From Deltaproteobacteria bacterium (lineage in GTDB: Bacteria; Myxococcota_A; UBA9160; SMWR01), in the NCBI GenBank assembly GCA_019310425.1, contig JAFDEI010000001.1:1-40714 (forward strand): a DNA stretch of 40,714 bases, given 5' to 3'. Of this stretch, positions 38,653 through 40,714 are shown in pieces. How positions within the stretch are numbered: position 1 is the stretch's first letter; each line of letters opens with the position of its first letter. The notes under the pieces are model-generated. The model made no database searches. It was not told where the DNA came from and saw only the letters and a program-made list of their open reading frames with translations. A program made the position numbers and the translations under genes.

Positions 38653-39879
38653 GTGAAGCTTCCGGAGCGCGGAACATCTCAAGAAGAAGTCCTCGAGCGG
38701 ATGCGCGAGCGCAAGGCCGCCGATGCCGACTGGGAGGGTGGACGAACCTGGAGCCTCGTCTACCCCGCCGGCGAGGAAGTCGACGAGATGCTCCGCGCGG
38801 CGAATGAGCTCTACCTGTTCGAGAACGCCCTCAACCCGTTCCGCTTCCCGAGTCTGCGCACGATGGAGGACGAAGTCTGCGCGATGACCGCCAACCTGTT
38901 GCACGCGCCCGACAGCTTCGGCGGCGCGATGACATCGGGCGGGACCGAAAGCATCCTGATGGCCGTGAAGGCGGCGCGCGACCGCGCCGTGGCCGAGAAG
39001 GGCATCGAGAACCCGCAGGCGCTGGTCCCCTATTCCGCCCACCCCGCCTTCGCGAAGGCGTGCAAATACCTCGGACTCGAGCACGTTCAGATTCCGCTCG
39101 ACGACGACCGGCGCGCGGACGTCTCCGCCGCGGCGAAGCTGATCGGCGACCGCACCGCGCTGGTGGTCGGGTCTGCGCCCAACTACCCGTTCGGTGTGAT
39201 CGACCCGATCCCCGAACTCGCCGCGCTCGCGGCCGAGCGCGGGATCAACTTCCACACCGACGCCTGCCTCGGCGGCTTCCTGCTGCCGTTCCTGGAAGAT
39301 CTCGGCGAAGACATCCCGCCCTTCGACTTTCGCGTGCCCGGCGTGATGACGATCTCGGCCGATGTTCACAAATACGGCTACTGCACCAAGGGCGCATCGG
39401 TGATCACGCACCGCGAGAAGGCGCAGCTGCACGAATATCAGTTGTTCGTCTACGACGCCTGGCCGGGTGGGATGTACGGCTCGTTCGCAATGGCGGGCGC
39501 ACGTCCCGCGGCCCCGATCGCGGCCGCCTGGTCGATCATGAACTTCCTCGGCCGCGAGGGCTACCAGAAGCTCGCGCGCGTGATCCGTGAAACCACCGAC
39601 ACACTGCGCTCTGGAATCGAGGCGATCCCGGAGCTCTCGATCTGGGCCGATCCGGTGATGGGTGTGTTCTCATTCGGCTCAGAGAAGATCGACATCATGG
39701 CGGTCTGCGACGTGATGGACGAGCGCGGCTGGCACCTCGACCGCCAGACCGGGCCCGACGCGCTGCACATGATGGTCTCGCCCGGACACGCGAAGGTCGT
39801 CGATGCCTTCCTCGCTGACCTGCGGCGCGCGGCCCTGCATCACGGAACTTCCAAGGGCGCCGAAGCGCGCTACAGCTGA
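38653..39879 (+). CDS. PLP-dependent group II decarboxylase-fold enzyme, S1P-lyase-like
   Basis: The 408-aa protein carries the fold-type I PLP signature: SGGTESILMAVKAARD (cofactor phosphate), HTDACLGGF with the PLP-ring Asp, and SADVHKYGYCTKG with the Schiff-base Lys240. The SADVHKYGY wording and overall pattern are those of sphingosine-1-phosphate lyase and related aspartate/tyrosine decarboxylase-type enzymes. Bacterial S1P-lyase-like proteins may cleave phosphorylated long-chain bases, but many act on other amines. No N-terminal membrane anchor is present, unlike the eukaryotic enzyme. GTG start after GAGGAG. It lies ten bases after the ATPase gene and nine before the crotonase remnant. 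Confidence 0.85.
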   Translation: MKLPERGTSQEEVLERMRERKAADADWEGGRTWSLVYPAGEEVDEMLRAANELYLFENALNPFRFPSLRTMEDEVCAMTANLLHAPDSFGGAMTSGGTESILMAVKAARDRAVAEKGIENPQALVPYSAHPAFAKACKYLGLEHVQIPLDDDRRADVSAAAKLIGDRTALVVGSAPNYPFGVIDPIPELAALAAERGINFHTDACLGGFLLPFLEDLGEDIPPFDFRVPGVMTISADVHKYGYCTKGASVITHREKAQLHEYQLFVYDAWPGGMYGSFAMAGARPAAPIAAAWSIMNFLGREGYQKLARVIRETTDTLRSGIEAIPELSIWADPVMGVFSFGSEKIDIMAVCDVMDERGWHLDRQTGPDALHMMVSPGHAKVVDAFLADLRRAALHHGTSKGAEARYS

Positions 39880-39888
39880 GGTAGGACA

Positions 39889-40107
39889 TTGAGCTACGAG
39901 ACACTGAAGGTCGAGCGCGAAGGCGCGCTCTGCTGGTTGACCCTCGACCGCGCCGATTCCCTGAATGCGAGCCTCGACGCAGGCAGCCTCGAGGCCGTGG
40001 TCGCAATGGAAGACCGCAACCAGATCCTCTGCACCCCGACCGAGGATTTCCGGGAAGGCATGCTCGCATTCCTCCAGAAACGCGAGCCCATCTACAGCGA
40101 CAGGTAG
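39889..40107 (+). pseudogene. Enoyl-CoA hydratase/isomerase with a large internal deletion
   Basis: The 72-codon frame (TTG start after GAGGTAGGA) encodes MSYETLKVEREGALCWLTL, a normal crotonase N-terminus. It runs directly into LEAVVAMEDRNQILC and TEDFREGMLAFLQKREPIY, a normal crotonase C-terminus. About 180 to 190 residues expected between them, including the oxyanion-hole and catalytic Glu segments, are missing, yet the frame stays open. An in-frame deletion, possibly across short repeats around the AATGCG at the junction, explains this. The product cannot be an active hydratase; it could still be made as a small peptide because it has a ribosome site and sits tightly between two genes. 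An assembly artefact is less likely but should be checked. Confidence 0.75.
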
Positions 40108-40111
40108 GGGG

Positions 40112-40714
40112 ATGCTCGACACCGCCCATCCCGACGAGCATCCGTTCGTCTCGCGACCGCATCGGACGCTGGTGCGCCTCACGCTGCCGGTGTTGATCTC
40201 CCTCATCGCGGAACCCCTCACCGGCCTGGCCGATACCGCATTCATCGCCCATCTCGGCGCCGCGCCGCTGGCCGCACTGGGTGTCGGCACGGTGCTGCTG
40301 TCGAGCATCTTCTGGGTCTTCAACTTTCTCGGAATCGGCACCCAGACCGAAGTCGCCCGCGCGACCGGATCGGCGAAAGCCGAGGGCGCGCGCGAGGCGG
40401 CGGGCCTCGCGCTCGCACTTGCCACGGCGATCGGCTGCGGCATTGCGCTGCTCGGCTGGCCCTTCCTCGACGCGGCCGCGCGCTTCATGAGCAACGACAT
40501 CGGCGTTCAGCGCGACGCAATCGTCTACCTCCAGATCCGCCTGCTCGCAGCGCCCGCGGTGCTCGTAACGGTCGCAGCCTTCGGCGCACTGCGCGGCCTC
40601 CAGGACATGCGCACGCCGCTGTGGATCGCACTCGGCATCAATGCCCTCAACCTCGGGCTCGACCCATTGCTGATCTTCGGAGCGGGGCCGGTTCCCGCAC
40701 TCGGTATCGCGGGC
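40112..40714 (+). CDS. MATE-family efflux transporter, DinF-like, partial
   Basis: This frame begins at an ATG four bases after the crotonase remnant, behind AGGGGG, and runs off the window, so it is missing from the ORF track. The 201 codons seen encode a MATE N-terminal half: RTLVRLTLPVLISLIAEPLTGLADTAFIAHLG, then LAALGVGTVLLSSIFWVFNFLGIGTQTEVARATG and a later GALRGLQDMRTPLWIALGIN. The DTAFIAHLG and LRGLQDMRTP segments are characteristic of the DinF branch. About five TM helices are visible. MATE transporters export cationic or hydrophobic compounds using sodium or proton gradients. Confidence 0.9.
   Translation, partial: MLDTAHPDEHPFVSRPHRTLVRLTLPVLISLIAEPLTGLADTAFIAHLGAAPLAALGVGTVLLSSIFWVFNFLGIGTQTEVARATGSAKAEGAREAAGLALALATAIGCGIALLGWPFLDAAARFMSNDIGVQRDAIVYLQIRLLAAPAVLVTVAAFGALRGLQDMRTPLWIALGINALNLGLDPLLIFGAGPVPALGIAG

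Noticed and set aside
1-40714. CRISPR array, tRNA, rRNA, insertion sequence or prophage
   Set aside because: No regular spaced repeats, cloverleaf-like segment, transposase or phage structural gene was seen by eye on either strand.

Overview
This window is high-GC, densely coded DNA from a diderm (Gram-negative-type) bacterium. The diderm call rests on two RND efflux operons, at least six predicted lipoproteins or exported proteins, and a well-formed sigma-54 promoter. The mix of families (DUF3604, KshA/DAF-36-like Rieske oxygenase, alkaline-phosphatase-fold proteins, TesB, an actinobacterial/archaeal-looking ValRS) recalls uncultured deltaproteobacterial or Myxococcota-like lineages. That placement is an impression from gene content and was not tested. 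I see no phage, insertion sequence, CRISPR array, tRNA or rRNA.

Layout. (1) 1-1784: the tail of a likely methyltransferase and a polytopic GT-C-like membrane protein. (2) 1825-7063: an operator/promoter, then a TetR-MFP-RND efflux operon with 4-bp overlaps, closed by a hairpin. (3) 7064-11873: an NTF2/SnoaL-like protein on the plus strand, then four minus-strand genes: a secreted unknown, a Rieske oxygenase, a Ser-rich lipoprotein, and a translationally coupled Lnb-like (DUF4105) protein. (4) 12150-15742: a lipoprotein of unknown function, an M48 metalloprotease lipoprotein with a LysM-like tail, and an ECF sigma factor behind a sigma-54 promoter with two upstream direct repeats. (5) 15760-22802: a membrane alkaline-phosphatase-fold protein diverging from DUF3604-MBL-SDR genes and a small lipoprotein. 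(6) 22807-29208: a second sulfatase-fold protein and a second TetR-MFP-RND operon, minus strand. (7) 29395-34139: TesB thioesterase, ValRS, and ribosomal proteins S14, L31 type B and L28 around a convergent terminator. (8) 34405-40714: a TM2-like peptide, a YhaO/YhaN (SbcD/SbcC-like) pair, an S1P-lyase-like PLP enzyme, an internally deleted crotonase, and the start of a MATE transporter.

How the genes work together. Most of the window concerns the cell envelope (efflux, lipoproteins, an envelope protease, alkaline-phosphatase-fold enzymes), mixed with lipid or xenobiotic metabolism (Rieske, SDR, TesB, crotonase remnant). The clearest regulatory logic is local. Each TetR gene has a palindrome overlapping its own -10 element, and the ECF factor appears to be driven by sigma-54. 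Seven gene pairs use 4-bp stop/start overlaps, implying translational coupling of TetR-MFP-RND, lipoprotein-Lnb, DUF3604-MBL and YhaO-YhaN. No stretch longer than 300 bases lacks a gene; the longest gaps are 11874-12149, where I see nothing convincing, and 34140-34404, which holds two palindromes.

I did not find an unmistakable new defence or biosynthetic system. The best leads are the sigma-54-to-ECF cascade, the lipoprotein/Lnb-like pair, the lipoprotein/M48 pair, and the collapsed crotonase gene.
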